A DNA stretch of 20,350 nt from a virus: IMG/VR virus record IMGVR_UViG_3300037847_007581, positions 1 through 20,350 of that record, one strand, 5' to 3'. This document shows, piece after piece, positions 9,030 to 15,390 of this stretch (position 1 is its first letter; every line of letters begins with the position of its first letter). The notes beneath the pieces are model-generated. The model saw only the letters and a list, made by a program, of their open reading frames with translations. It had not been told where the DNA came from and did not search any database. The position numbers were made by a program, and so were the translations under genes.

Positions 9030-9080
9030 CTTCCTAGAGACCCGTCTACCCATATTAGGGTCCCTGTTGATCAAACCCAA
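9030..9080 (-). promoter_or_regulatory. Possible promoter and ribosome site for the tape measure operon
   Basis: On the minus strand TTGGGT (9080-9075) lies 17 bases before TAATAT (9057-9052). TAATAT is a good -10 element, whereas the -35 matches the sigma-70 consensus only partly. AGGAAG at 9035-9030 precedes the GTG start. A new promoter is needed here because the unit to the right ends at a terminator and the two intervening genes run the other way. The match is by eye only. Confidence 0.4.
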
Positions 9081-9090
9081 AGGGGATTAG

Positions 9091-9489
9091 ATGGCCTCCG
9101 CTCTTTCAGCCCTAAAGAACGCAACGATCACGTTCAACATTGCTGGAACTGGCACGGTTACCGATCCAGTGACTGGAAACGTCAGCGCGAAGACGACAAC
9201 TACGACGGTGGAGTTCTATCTGGTTGTTACTCAGACCAATTCAGAAAGTTTTCCGGGTGTTCAGGTCACTGACACCCTGTATGAGGGTTACGCCGTTGAT
9301 CCAAAAGTGCTGCCTTCAACCGTTGGCGTAGGCACAGAGGGGACTTTGGACTTCGCTGGAACGACAGGCATTGAGTGCGAAGTGCTGGAGGCTCGGATGC
9401 CGTATGGAACAACAGGCCTTCTTGGTAAGACGCTCCAGAACGTTTTGGGAGACCGAGTCAGAATTACGGCAAGGACGCAAACGTCATGA
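9091..9489 (+). CDS. Head-closure / neck-like protein, plus strand
   Basis: This 132-residue ORF starts at ATG 9091 behind a clear AAAGGGG Shine-Dalgarno five bases upstream, one of the better ribosome sites in the window. The sequence opens with MASALSALKNATITFNIAGTG and ends GLLGKTLQNVLGDRVRITART. It is beta-rich with no membrane segment, consistent with a head-closure or stopper protein at the head-tail joint. Its stop overlaps the start of the HK97-gp10-like gene (ATGA), and these neck genes usually travel together. It is unusual that the pair points opposite to every other structural gene here, sitting between tail tube and tape measure. The functional call is moderate, from size, neighbour and fold-like composition. 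Confidence 0.8.
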   Translation: MASALSALKNATITFNIAGTGTVTDPVTGNVSAKTTTTTVEFYLVVTQTNSESFPGVQVTDTLYEGYAVDPKVLPSTVGVGTEGTLDFAGTTGIECEVLEARMPYGTTGLLGKTLQNVLGDRVRITARTQTS

Positions 9490-9935
9490 CCAAAACAAAA
9501 GTAACAGAGTGGAATGCCAAAGCTCTTTTAGCTAAAAGCGCTGTTGCGCTTCGAGAGTTCTCTCAACAAGTGAAAGTCGAGTCGGATAACCAAGTTAAAA
9601 AAGTTCAGTACCCGTGGCCTGTTTCAACAAAGCGTAAAAACGGCAAGTTGGTCAAAAGAGGTAAGCGGGACATTGTCGATACTGGGTTTTTGCTGAATTC
9701 GGCTTCCGCACCAAAGGTGTTTAAAACTAAAACCGGCGCGGCTTTAACGATTACTTGGAACGCCCCTTACTCTTTGGAGGTTGCGTTGGGCGGTTACACG
9801 CTTCGGCAAGGACGAAGTGACGAGTACACAGCTCCCAGCAGGAATTACGTGCTGAAGACGTATCGAGAAATGCGGAGCGATGGGAGCATCCCGTTTGCGG
9901 AGTTTTTCGCTAATAGCTGGAAAAACGTCAAATAA
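9486..9935 (+). CDS. HK97 gp10-like neck / tail completion protein, plus strand
   Basis: ATG at 9486 overlaps the upstream stop by four bases. The 149-residue protein has a helical N-terminus (MTKTKVTEWNAKALLAKSAVALREFSQQV) and a basic middle with YPWPVSTKRKNGK. It continues with DTGFLLNSASAPKVF, WNAPYSLEVALGGYTLR and a C-terminal YTAPSRNYVLKTYREM. A DTGxLxxS segment, then an xAPYxxxVxxG segment, then a proline/arginine-containing C-terminus is the usual plan of HK97-gp10-like proteins, which complete the neck between head and tail. The gene stops immediately before the stem of a terminator that serves the opposing tail tube gene. Orientation opposite to the other virion genes is the notable feature. 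Confidence 0.82.
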   Translation: MTKTKVTEWNAKALLAKSAVALREFSQQVKVESDNQVKKVQYPWPVSTKRKNGKLVKRGKRDIVDTGFLLNSASAPKVFKTKTGAALTITWNAPYSLEVALGGYTLRQGRSDEYTAPSRNYVLKTYREMRSDGSIPFAEFFANSWKNVK

Positions 9936-9959
9936 AAACCCCCGGTGGTGGCCGGGGGT
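9934..9959 (-). terminator. Intrinsic terminator of the tail tube unit
   Basis: The stem ACCCCCGG (9938-9945) pairs with CCGGGGGT (9952-9959) around a six-base loop. On the minus strand the stem is followed by a run of five T. It lies 22 bases after the tail tube stop. In the plus direction no T run follows, so termination of the neck genes here would be weak. Confidence 0.85.
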
Positions 9960-9981
9960 AAGGGTGGTTGACATGTAGAGA

Positions 9982-10458
9982 TCAGTCGGTCTCTGCACTC
10001 CAGGTGTAGGCGCCGTAGCCGCTGAGGGTGAAGCTCACGGTGGCGACGTTGCCGGCTTCGATTGCTTCGGAGAAGTCAGTCACGAAGGCAACCCCGGAGT
10101 GATATTCCGGATCACCTGCGGCGGTCATCTCGGGAGATTCCCGATACCACTCGACGGTTGTACCAGAAGCGGAGTTGAGGGCGGCGTTCTTGAGAACCGC
10201 ATAACCTGCGTCTCTCAGGTTCAGGTTCATCGTGCAGGGGATGTTGTAGCTCTGGGTCGTCACCAGAGAAGCGGTGAAGCCCAGGGTGCTGCCGTAATCC
10301 TGTACTTCCTGAGTCTCAGAAGTGCCCTGGATTCCTGCGTTGGTGAGTGACAGCACCTCGGTCATGCCCGTGGTAGCCGTCGGGTTGGTGCTTGCGGTCG
10401 TACCAGCCTTCACGTAAAAGCGGTAACCGAGACTGTTGAAAAATGCGCCGGTAGCCAT
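9982..10458 (-). CDS. Major tail tube protein
   Basis: The 158-residue protein begins MATGAFFNSLGYRFYVKAG at ATG 10458, with no Shine-Dalgarno visible. It contains TEVLSLTNAGIQGTSETQEV followed by QDYGSTLGFTASLVTTQSYN, which suits the beta-sandwich of a tail tube subunit. The C-terminal FSEAIEAGNVATVSFTLSGYG segment (about 130-150) resembles the conserved end of siphophage tube proteins, where it reads roughly F-x-E-x-G-x-x-x-T-x-S-F-T-L-x-G. The gene has its own downstream terminator, as expected for a protein needed in large amounts, and follows the head-tail adaptor as in many siphophages. Confidence in the role is good though not absolute. Confidence 0.85.
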   Translation of the reverse strand: MATGAFFNSLGYRFYVKAGTTASTNPTATTGMTEVLSLTNAGIQGTSETQEVQDYGSTLGFTASLVTTQSYNIPCTMNLNLRDAGYAVLKNAALNSASGTTVEWYRESPEMTAAGDPEYHSGVAFVTDFSEAIEAGNVATVSFTLSGYGAYTWSAETD

Positions 10459-10482
10459 TAGAAGAGAAGCAGAGGGTCTTAT

Positions 10483-10511
10483 TTCTTACAGCTTAAATCA
10501 GCTAATAAGAA
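10483..10511. repeat. Imperfect inverted repeat before the tail tube gene
   Basis: TTCTTA (10483-10488) and AGCT (10490-10493) pair with AGCT (10500-10503) and TAAGAA (10506-10511), giving a ten-pair stem with a one/two-base bulge and a six-base loop. It sits in the 94-base gap between the adaptor stop and the tail tube start. It could be a leader hairpin, an RNA processing site or an operator. No T run follows on the minus strand, so a terminator is less likely. Confidence 0.5.
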
Positions 10512-10552
10512 ACAAAAGAAGGCTGGTTGCCACTAAACGGATTCTAGCGATG

Positions 10553-11116
10553 TCAGTTTCGCTTGACCCTAAAAACTCCACCAAGAGCACTTGCAGTGCT
10601 TGTGGTTAGGCAACCGAGGATGGTTGCAAGATGGGGTAGCACTGTAAGAGGTGTGACAGGCTTTGTTGTCGAGCTGGAAATGTTGTCGCGCCACTCGATT
10701 TCCATTACGTCGAGTTTGAGGCGGCTCAGGTCACGGTTGGGAATGCCGTCAACTAGGGCTGTGGTTGTGCTGGCGTTTTGCAGCAGCGTTGGGGTTGTGA
10801 TTAGTGCGTTGGCAAGCTCGAATGTCGCCAGCTTGACTTCATCTGGGATTTCAGTCTTCGTATAGCTTTTGTCGCCGCACTTTGCATTTTCGCGGGGCCA
10901 GCTCAGTGCTTGGGTTGTTGCGGCGCGAGTGCCGATGTATTCGAGAGTCTCTAGGCCGTTTGTGGCCATCACTAAAGAGCGGGCTTTGTCGTCTGCGCTT
11001 GCGCTGCTCCAAGCAAGCGTGCCAAGTCGGGCGTCTGCAAAAGTGTCGCCTTCTGCAGCCGTAATGAAGCTGTTGGCGTTAGTTGCACCAGCTGTAGCGA
11101 CAATAGTCGGTGCCAT
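10553..11116 (-). CDS. Head-tail adaptor, DnaT-like phage family
   Basis: The 187-residue protein begins MAPTIVATAGATNANSFITA and continues with AEGDTFADARLGTLAWSSAS, DKARSLVMATNGLETLEYIG, ALSWPRENAKCG and IPDEVKLATFELANALI. This succession (NANSxxTxAEGDxxFxDR, ALxWPR, IPxEVKxATxELA) is the hallmark of the phage adaptor family often annotated as DnaT-like ssDNA-binding protein, helical proteins that attach beneath the portal. The C-terminus is more variable. It starts 12 bases after the small 63-residue gene and ends 94 bases before the tail tube gene. The adaptor role follows from family and gene order; the DnaT label should not be taken as evidence of replication function. Confidence 0.85.
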   Translation of the reverse strand: MAPTIVATAGATNANSFITAAEGDTFADARLGTLAWSSASADDKARSLVMATNGLETLEYIGTRAATTQALSWPRENAKCGDKSYTKTEIPDEVKLATFELANALITTPTLLQNASTTTALVDGIPNRDLSRLKLDVMEIEWRDNISSSTTKPVTPLTVLPHLATILGCLTTSTASALGGVFRVKRN

Positions 11117-11127
11117 CGCTGCCTATT

Positions 11128-11319
11128 TTAGTACCGTCTTTTTTGCAGCTTAGCTCGGCCAGCTTTTCGTACTGGACGGATTGGGTCCATTACTGCTGCG
11201 TGATAAACCTCAACACCTTTTATCTCTAATCCGGCTTTCGTTTCCAAGTGCTCGCCGTATGGAACGTCGACAAAGCTGCGGTGATTATTGTGTGAGATGT
11301 AAAGTCGCACCAGTTTCAT
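11128..11319 (-). CDS. Small basic hypothetical protein, 63 residues
   Basis: I choose ATG 11319, which gives MKLVRLYISHNNHRSFVDVP and a C-terminus rich in arginine and lysine (VRKAGRAKLQKRRY). A longer frame continues upstream, but its extra 47 codons are low in hydrophobic pattern and lie wholly antisense to the 91-residue plus-strand gene, so I leave them out. The ribosome site is weak: AGGAAG lies 13 bases upstream. The middle (GLEIKGVEVYHAAVMDPIRP) looks beta-like. Placed between capsid and adaptor genes, it may be a head accessory protein. Its start codon overlaps the divergent start of the neighbouring gene in the sequence CATG. I recognise no family. Confidence 0.6.
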   Translation of the reverse strand: MKLVRLYISHNNHRSFVDVPYGEHLETKAGLEIKGVEVYHAAVMDPIRPVRKAGRAKLQKRRY

Positions 11320-11593
11320 GCCTGAGTGTCCGCTTCCTAGCTCTGAACCCAAAGTAAAGAGAAAGCCGGCTGATCCGTCAGCACCCGGTAAAAAGATTCG
11401 CAAACTCGAAGACGTGGCGATTGCTATTCGTCGTTTGCGGGAAGAAGAGGGTCTGGACAATCAACAGATCAACGAAAAGCTCAAAGTCAGCTTTGACGTC
11501 ATCAATCAACTGTTTTTGCAGTCGTACAAGATGACCATGAACACTAAAGAGGTGTTTGAGGCGCAAGAAAAAATCAGGCTTGACATGGTCTGA
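11318..11593 (+). CDS. Small protein with possible helix-turn-helix, plus strand
   Basis: This 91-residue ORF runs from ATG 11318 to TGA 11591-11593 and is followed within four bases by a two-way terminator. Residues 1-25 are proline/lysine-rich and probably disordered. Residues 29-75 are helical, with KLEDVAIAIRRLREEEGLDN then QQINEKLKVSFDVINQLFLQ. That spacing fits a helix-turn-helix in which a recognition helix follows the LDNQQI turn. The protein could be a small DNA-binding regulator or a virion-associated helical protein. No Shine-Dalgarno is visible, and its promoter would have to lie inside the opposing gene. It converges on the capsid gene and shares CATG with the divergent 63-residue gene. 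The family is not recognised; the ORF is likely real because of its composition and the terminator at its end. Confidence 0.7.
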   Translation: MPECPLPSSEPKVKRKPADPSAPGKKIRKLEDVAIAIRRLREEEGLDNQQINEKLKVSFDVINQLFLQSYKMTMNTKEVFEAQEKIRLDMV

Positions 11594-11596
11594 GCA

Positions 11597-11635
11597 ATAA
11601 AAAAGGCCCCCGTAGTTGGGGGCCTTCGCTTTTGT
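11597..11635. terminator. Strong bidirectional terminator between capsid gene and 91-residue gene
   Basis: AAGGCCCCC (11603-11611) pairs with GGGGGCCTT (11618-11626) around the six-base loop GTAGTT. On the minus strand the stem runs into at least six T, directly after the capsid gene stop at 11645. On the plus strand it is followed by CGCTTTT, so it can also end the convergent gene. This is the clearest terminator in the window. Confidence 0.93.
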
Positions 11636-11644
11636 CCCGAAGGA

Positions 11645-12757
11645 TCAATAAGCGGTGGTATCGAACGGGGTGTTGACCAGCAGACGTGCGATGGGCACCT
11701 GCTTGGTGCTGCTGAACACCAGGTTCCAGCTGGCGGTATCGGCCAGGTTGCCGGTGGTTGCAGCGTTGGTGGGGTTGTCGCCAGAGGCGGCCCACTTGGT
11801 GCCGGTGATGTGGTAACCGTAGTGGTAGTCCACAGCCAAGACATCCTGCATGGAGAGGATGTTGCGGTCGGCAGCAACGCGCAGGTCCTGTTGGACGCCC
11901 TCGGAGACGACGCCAGACTTGAACAGGTAGACGGGATACTTCACCGCGTGGGTGGAAGTACCGCCGGTCAGGTAGGTCAGCTGGTCGTCGATCACGACGC
12001 GCAGGCCAGCGAAGAAGGGAACTTCGGCGGCAGTTACGCCAACACCGCCACCACCCCAGGTCACAGCGCCGGAAGCGGCGAGTGCAGAGGTGCTGAAGGT
12101 CAGCATTCCAACCTGTTGCAGGTAGTAAGCAACGTTGGAGTGCATGGCGATGGAGTCAAGCTCATCACCCTTTTCGCCCAGCACAGACTTGGCTGCAACC
12201 ACGTTGCCAACGTTGATGTAGTTGGCTTCGGTGACGGCAGAAGGAGCGCCAGCACGGCTCTTGTCGGTCTGGTTAGCACCCAGCACACCAGCTGCAGAGA
12301 TGCCGCCGAACAGACCCAGCAGTTGGGCGCTCAGGGTGGCAGTCTTCAGCTTGTTGATGGAGGCAGTCAGCTGGTTGCGGACGTGGCTGAGGGGATCAGC
12401 ACCGGTTCCGAGCTTGCTGAGGTCGTCAGCGGCGTAGCTGAAGCCACGGTGCAGCAGAGTCATGATCTGCTCGTCGGCAGTCACGTTCTGAGGCACCAGG
12501 TAGCCGCCACCGCCACCCCAGGTGTTGTTGCTCAGGATCTGAGTCTCGGTGGGAGCAATCGGATCGAAGAAAGGCACGCGAACGCGGGTGCCGCCGGCAC
12601 GGGCGTCGAGGGCTGCGTTGCGCTGCACAATGCCGCTTTGGACCCACTTCGATTGCTCGAAGATGCCCTCGGCGGTGTACTCAAGAAATTCTGGACGGGC
12701 GACCAGGTTCGACAGGAAGGTCGAGCCTGATCCGTAGTTTCCGGCGAAGGAAGACAT
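11645..12757 (-). CDS. Major capsid protein
   Basis: The 370-residue protein starts at ATG 12757 behind AGGAG seven bases upstream, a strong ribosome site suited to an abundant product. Key segments are residues 1-50 (an extended N-terminus with FAGNYGSGSTFLSNLVARPE), GTRVRVPFFDP (about 56-66) and a glycine run at 81-85. Also present are DSIAMHSNVAYYLQQVG (201-217) and VPFFAGLRVVIDDQL (246-260). The pattern of a D-x-I-x-M-H-S motif before a 'VPxFxGxRVVxDD' strand is characteristic of an HK97-fold coat protein family. It is flanked by a scaffold-like gene and a strong terminator. No long N-terminal delta domain is apparent, which agrees with a separate scaffold. Confidence 0.93.
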   Translation of the reverse strand: MSSFAGNYGSGSTFLSNLVARPEFLEYTAEGIFEQSKWVQSGIVQRNAALDARAGGTRVRVPFFDPIAPTETQILSNNTWGGGGGYLVPQNVTADEQIMTLLHRGFSYAADDLSKLGTGADPLSHVRNQLTASINKLKTATLSAQLLGLFGGISAAGVLGANQTDKSRAGAPSAVTEANYINVGNVVAAKSVLGEKGDELDSIAMHSNVAYYLQQVGMLTFSTSALAASGAVTWGGGGVGVTAAEVPFFAGLRVVIDDQLTYLTGGTSTHAVKYPVYLFKSGVVSEGVQQDLRVAADRNILSMQDVLAVDYHYGYHITGTKWAASGDNPTNAATTGNLADTASWNLVFSSTKQVPIARLLVNTPFDTTAY

Positions 12758-12764
12758 CGGTTAG

Positions 12765-12769
12765 CTCCT
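12765..12769 (-). promoter_or_regulatory. Strong Shine-Dalgarno of the major capsid gene
   Basis: AGGAG reads on the minus strand seven bases before the capsid ATG. Most other genes in the window lack a comparable site, so this marks the capsid gene for high translation and fixes its start. Confidence 0.85.
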
Positions 12770-12789
12770 ATGGAGTCGAGTTGACGGGC

Positions 12790-12802
12790 GCCCCACGGGG
12801 GC
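12790..12802. repeat. Short GC hairpin between scaffold and capsid genes
   Basis: GCCCC (12790-12794) pairs with GGGGC (12798-12802) around a three-base loop, immediately after the scaffold stop on the minus strand. No T run follows, so it is not a standard terminator. It could stabilise the downstream capsid message or mark a processing site. Confidence 0.45.
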
Positions 12803-13507
12803 TTACTTCCCTGCCTCAGCTTTCAACAACCGTGCTTTATCTGGATCCTTATTTAGAAGATCCATTTGCTCGGTGAAGTTCCAGCTGTCTTTCAACCACG
12901 GGTTGGATTGGCCAGGAAGGGCGGTGGAACGGGCACTACCCGCAACACCCATACCGGCGCGATTCGTAGCTGCAAAATGATGCTCGTAACCGCTACCGGG
13001 GTTTTTTAAGTTGGAGAGATACTCCCCAACCGGAACCTCAACACCGCCGACAACAGCCACTGGCTGACCATCTTTAGTGCGAAGATTGTCCTCTATAAGA
13101 CGATACAGCTGATCAGGTGCTAATGCACCGCTTTGGGATAACTGACTAACCGTGCTTGCACGCAATTGTTGTTTGGAATAGCCCTGCTGCAGCTCATTCA
13201 TCTCTGCATCTTTAGCGGCTAGTTGCTGCTTAAGTTCGGTAACCGTGTTTTGAACGTCTTCCCAAAGCGTTTTGTAATCGCCAGACTCAGTCAACTTGGC
13301 CGTCTTGATCTGGTCGTGGGCAGCGCGAAGCTCGTCCATTTGGGATTGGAGCGTTTCGCGGTTTTCTTTGTCCTTGCGGCGCTCGGCAATAAGTTCGGCG
13401 TTTTTTGCCTTCAGTGCTTCGATTTGAGCGGCAAAATCTGCACTTTCTGCCACAGGCTTGGGTGCTTCAGCTTCCACAGGAGGCTGCGCTTGTTGCTCTT
13501 CAGACAC
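12803..13507 (-). CDS. Probable capsid scaffold protein
   Basis: The 234-residue protein begins with GTG at 13507 (MSEEQQAQPPVEAEAPKPVA). Residues 1-25 are acidic and proline-rich. Residues about 26-115 are a continuous charged coiled coil (IEALKAKNAELIAERRKDKE and following). The C-terminal third contains GGVEVPVGEYLSNL and ends in a basic/charged helix (NKDPDKARLLKAEAGK). A long coiled coil plus a charged C-terminal helix, encoded directly before the major capsid gene, is the usual profile of internal scaffolding proteins. No protease motif is seen, so the scaffold may leave intact or be cut by a host or unrecognised enzyme. Confidence 0.82.
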   Translation of the reverse strand: MSEEQQAQPPVEAEAPKPVAESADFAAQIEALKAKNAELIAERRKDKENRETLQSQMDELRAAHDQIKTAKLTESGDYKTLWEDVQNTVTELKQQLAAKDAEMNELQQGYSKQQLRASTVSQLSQSGALAPDQLYRLIEDNLRTKDGQPVAVVGGVEVPVGEYLSNLKNPGSGYEHHFAATNRAGMGVAGSARSTALPGQSNPWLKDSWNFTEQMDLLNKDPDKARLLKAEAGK

Positions 13508-13530
13508 AGGTGTGTACTAGATAGACAGCT

Positions 13531-14934
13531 CTAGTTTAGATCAGTATTAAGTTGTTGTTGTAGCTCAATACCTGGAAGACGCTCTAGTTCGTCCTCGATC
13601 TTGGTGTTATCAGGCAGAATTTCGCCCCGACGCAAGATCTCCAGCATGGTTTGATCGCTCAGTTTGCCCATTTGGTTGAGCTGCGCAATCACAGATACGT
13701 CTTGGCCGATCAAGCGGTAGTACTCGAAATCGCGATCTACTCGCACAGTGGGGGCTTCGATCCCTACGTAGCGGGCGGCAAAGTCGAACGCTTGGTTGAG
13801 TGCGCTCTCAAGTTCTTGGCTGATAATTGACAGCACACTGTTTGACTGGGCCTGGTCGATCCGTTTGGCTTCGGCAGACTCAGCAACAAACTTTTGGCCG
13901 AACAGCTTGGTTACACCCAGAGTTGACATCTGGGCTTCCAGGGCTTGCAGCTCAGCCATCTGTGCATCGAAGCTGGTGGCGTCGGCTTGCACGTAGTAAG
14001 CCTTGTTGCCCGGGTTCATCGAAATGGCGTAGTTGACGCCCATCGATGCGCTACCCGTCGTGTCATCCCAGCCTTCCAGCACAAGCGTCGGCATTGCCGC
14101 GATGTGCAAGGCGTGGATCAAGTCAGCCTGACGCTGGTAATGCGTGATGTTCAGGTTGGCAATGTCCAGCAGTGGCGGCAGAGACCGCAACATGCCCCGG
14201 CGGTTGCTGTAAATCGGCACCAGAGGGATCTCCTCCAGGCTGTAGTCGCCAGTTTCACTGAACTCGACGACGTCTTGACCGAGCGTGTACAGGTCATAGC
14301 GGCCCGGGTAAATAACCCGCATCTGCTCGATCTGCTCCTCGCCGAACTCGTTTAGTGGGCGAGTGGTGTACTCATGGATCCGTACTTGGGTGAGGGCGCT
14401 GCCAGGCATTGTGCTGGCTTGACGCCATCCCCAAATCTGTGGGGCGTCGATGTGAATAAAGTAAGGTCTTCTTCCCAGTGCTCGCTCTTCGGCAAGATTA
14501 AGGGCATCGGAGGCCGCAGGATAATCAACAAGGACAGCGCTATGTCCGTAAGTGAGGCTGCTAACAAGAGCACGACGGGCATATTCATTGATGTTGGAAC
14601 CTAGTCCGTCGATATTCTCACTCAATTCCAGCCAATAATCATCCCCCTCGATTTGGATTGGCTTGCGGAGGATTGCACCAGCGGCGGTCTCAATTAGACG
14701 GCTGGTGTAAGGCGACAGCACAGAGCGGTCGATGCGCGTCTGGTACGCGTCGTCATCCTCTCTTGGTTCCTGCGGTAGGAATGTTTCGTGTAAGTCACGT
14801 AGATAGTTGGTGCCCCGCGTGACGGCGCCCATTGTGTCCCAGTCTTCCAACATCGCGATCACTTCTAGATCGCGTACGAAGGGCGACTCGCTGACAACAG
14901 CGCCTGTAGATGGAATAGCAGCGCTGTAAACCAC
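13531..14934 (-). CDS. Portal protein, DUF4055 family
   Basis: The 467-residue ORF starts with GTG at 14934. The N-terminal half carries NYLRDLHETFLPQEPREDDD, then AYQTRIDRSVLSPYTSRLIE and AAGAILRKPIQIEGD, the signature of the DUF4055 family, which I take as portal proteins. The middle has SLTYGHSAVLVDYPA and IYSNRRGMLRSLPPLLDIAN. A long helical part follows, with QTMLEILRRGEILPDNTKIEDELERL near the C-terminus. The protein forms the dodecameric DNA channel at one capsid vertex, is bound by terminase during packaging and by the adaptor afterwards. It lies 23 bases upstream of the scaffold gene, matching the standard portal-scaffold-capsid order. Confidence 0.9.
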   Translation of the reverse strand: MVYSAAIPSTGAVVSESPFVRDLEVIAMLEDWDTMGAVTRGTNYLRDLHETFLPQEPREDDDAYQTRIDRSVLSPYTSRLIETAAGAILRKPIQIEGDDYWLELSENIDGLGSNINEYARRALVSSLTYGHSAVLVDYPAASDALNLAEERALGRRPYFIHIDAPQIWGWRQASTMPGSALTQVRIHEYTTRPLNEFGEEQIEQMRVIYPGRYDLYTLGQDVVEFSETGDYSLEEIPLVPIYSNRRGMLRSLPPLLDIANLNITHYQRQADLIHALHIAAMPTLVLEGWDDTTGSASMGVNYAISMNPGNKAYYVQADATSFDAQMAELQALEAQMSTLGVTKLFGQKFVAESAEAKRIDQAQSNSVLSIISQELESALNQAFDFAARYVGIEAPTVRVDRDFEYYRLIGQDVSVIAQLNQMGKLSDQTMLEILRRGEILPDNTKIEDELERLPGIELQQQLNTDLN

Positions 14935-14963
14935 GGTTCTTCAGCTACTTTTTCTCATTGTAG

Positions 14964-14980
14964 GTGTCACCACTTGACAC
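14964..14980. repeat. Inverted repeat upstream of the portal gene
   Basis: GTGTCA (14964-14969) and TGACAC (14975-14980) form a perfect six-base inverted repeat with a five-base spacer, spanning the stop of the 84-residue gene and lying about 30 bases before the portal GTG. There is no T run. It may be an operator or a short hairpin controlling portal translation. Confidence 0.4.
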
Positions 14981-15221
14981 GATTTGCCCAATAAGCCGCA
15001 GACATCTTCCCCTTAGCGATGTTTTTTGCGTGACGGGCCTTGAAAGACTTGTTTCTTGCTGTGCCACTGGGGCTTCCTTTCACTCCCTGCTGGCCAAAAC
15101 GTATCAATTTAATCTTGTCGCCCTCTTTTGCAAGCACTGCGTGGGACTTTTTTGGGTGGTTTGGAGTGCGTTTTGGCTTGTTGTATCCCGAAAAGGACTC
15201 GCGGCCACGCTTAACTGTCAT
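14967..15221 (-). CDS. Small basic protein, DUF6321-like
   Basis: This 84-residue, strongly basic protein has MTVKRGRESFSGYNKPKRTP then NHPKKSHAVLAKEGDKIKLI, RFGQQGVKGSP, and a C-terminal block with KARHAKNIAKGKMSAAYWAN. I recognise this as the kind of small phage and bacterial protein grouped under DUF6321 (name recalled, not checked). The conserved FSGYNKPKRTPNHPKKS and the FGQQG motifs are the basis. Function is unknown; the charge suggests nucleic-acid contact. It starts inside the end of the 59-residue gene (11-base overlap), so the two are probably co-translated. Confidence 0.82.
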   Translation of the reverse strand: MTVKRGRESFSGYNKPKRTPNHPKKSHAVLAKEGDKIKLIRFGQQGVKGSPSGTARNKSFKARHAKNIAKGKMSAAYWANRVKW

Positions 15222-15390
15222 CGTCTTCGACCGAAATCATTACTTCTATGCCAGATGCTAGGCGGACCATCAATCCGGCGAAGTCCTCAACGTCGGTTGG
15301 GGTCATGAACGTGAAGGTTGCGACTGTATTGTGATTGTCTGCATCCACTTCGATGTGCTTGCAGTAGCCCGGAACAATCCTTGTGCCCAT
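15211..15390 (-). CDS. Small hypothetical protein, 59 residues
   Basis: I choose ATG 15390 because it overlaps the upstream stop as TGATG; a TTG one codon earlier is possible but less likely. The product MGTRIVPGYCKHIEVDADNH continues with TVATFTFMTPTDVEDFAGLM and ends acidic (VEDDDS). It looks like a small alpha/beta protein. It contrasts with its neighbours by being acidic near the C-terminus while they are basic. No family is recognised. The tight overlaps on both sides argue that it is real. Confidence 0.65.
   Translation of the reverse strand: MGTRIVPGYCKHIEVDADNHNTVATFTFMTPTDVEDFAGLMVRLASGIEVMISVEDDDS

Noticed and set aside
11320-11460. N-terminal extension of the 63-residue minus-strand gene (110-residue frame)
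   Set aside because: The extra 47 residues are Ser/Gly/Arg-rich, lie wholly antisense to the convincing 91-residue gene, and a proper ATG exists at 11319.
11810-12730. Long 306-codon plus-strand open frame opposite the capsid gene
   Set aside because: It is the reverse-strand shadow of the major capsid gene, with biased V/G/Q/H composition and no ribosome site.
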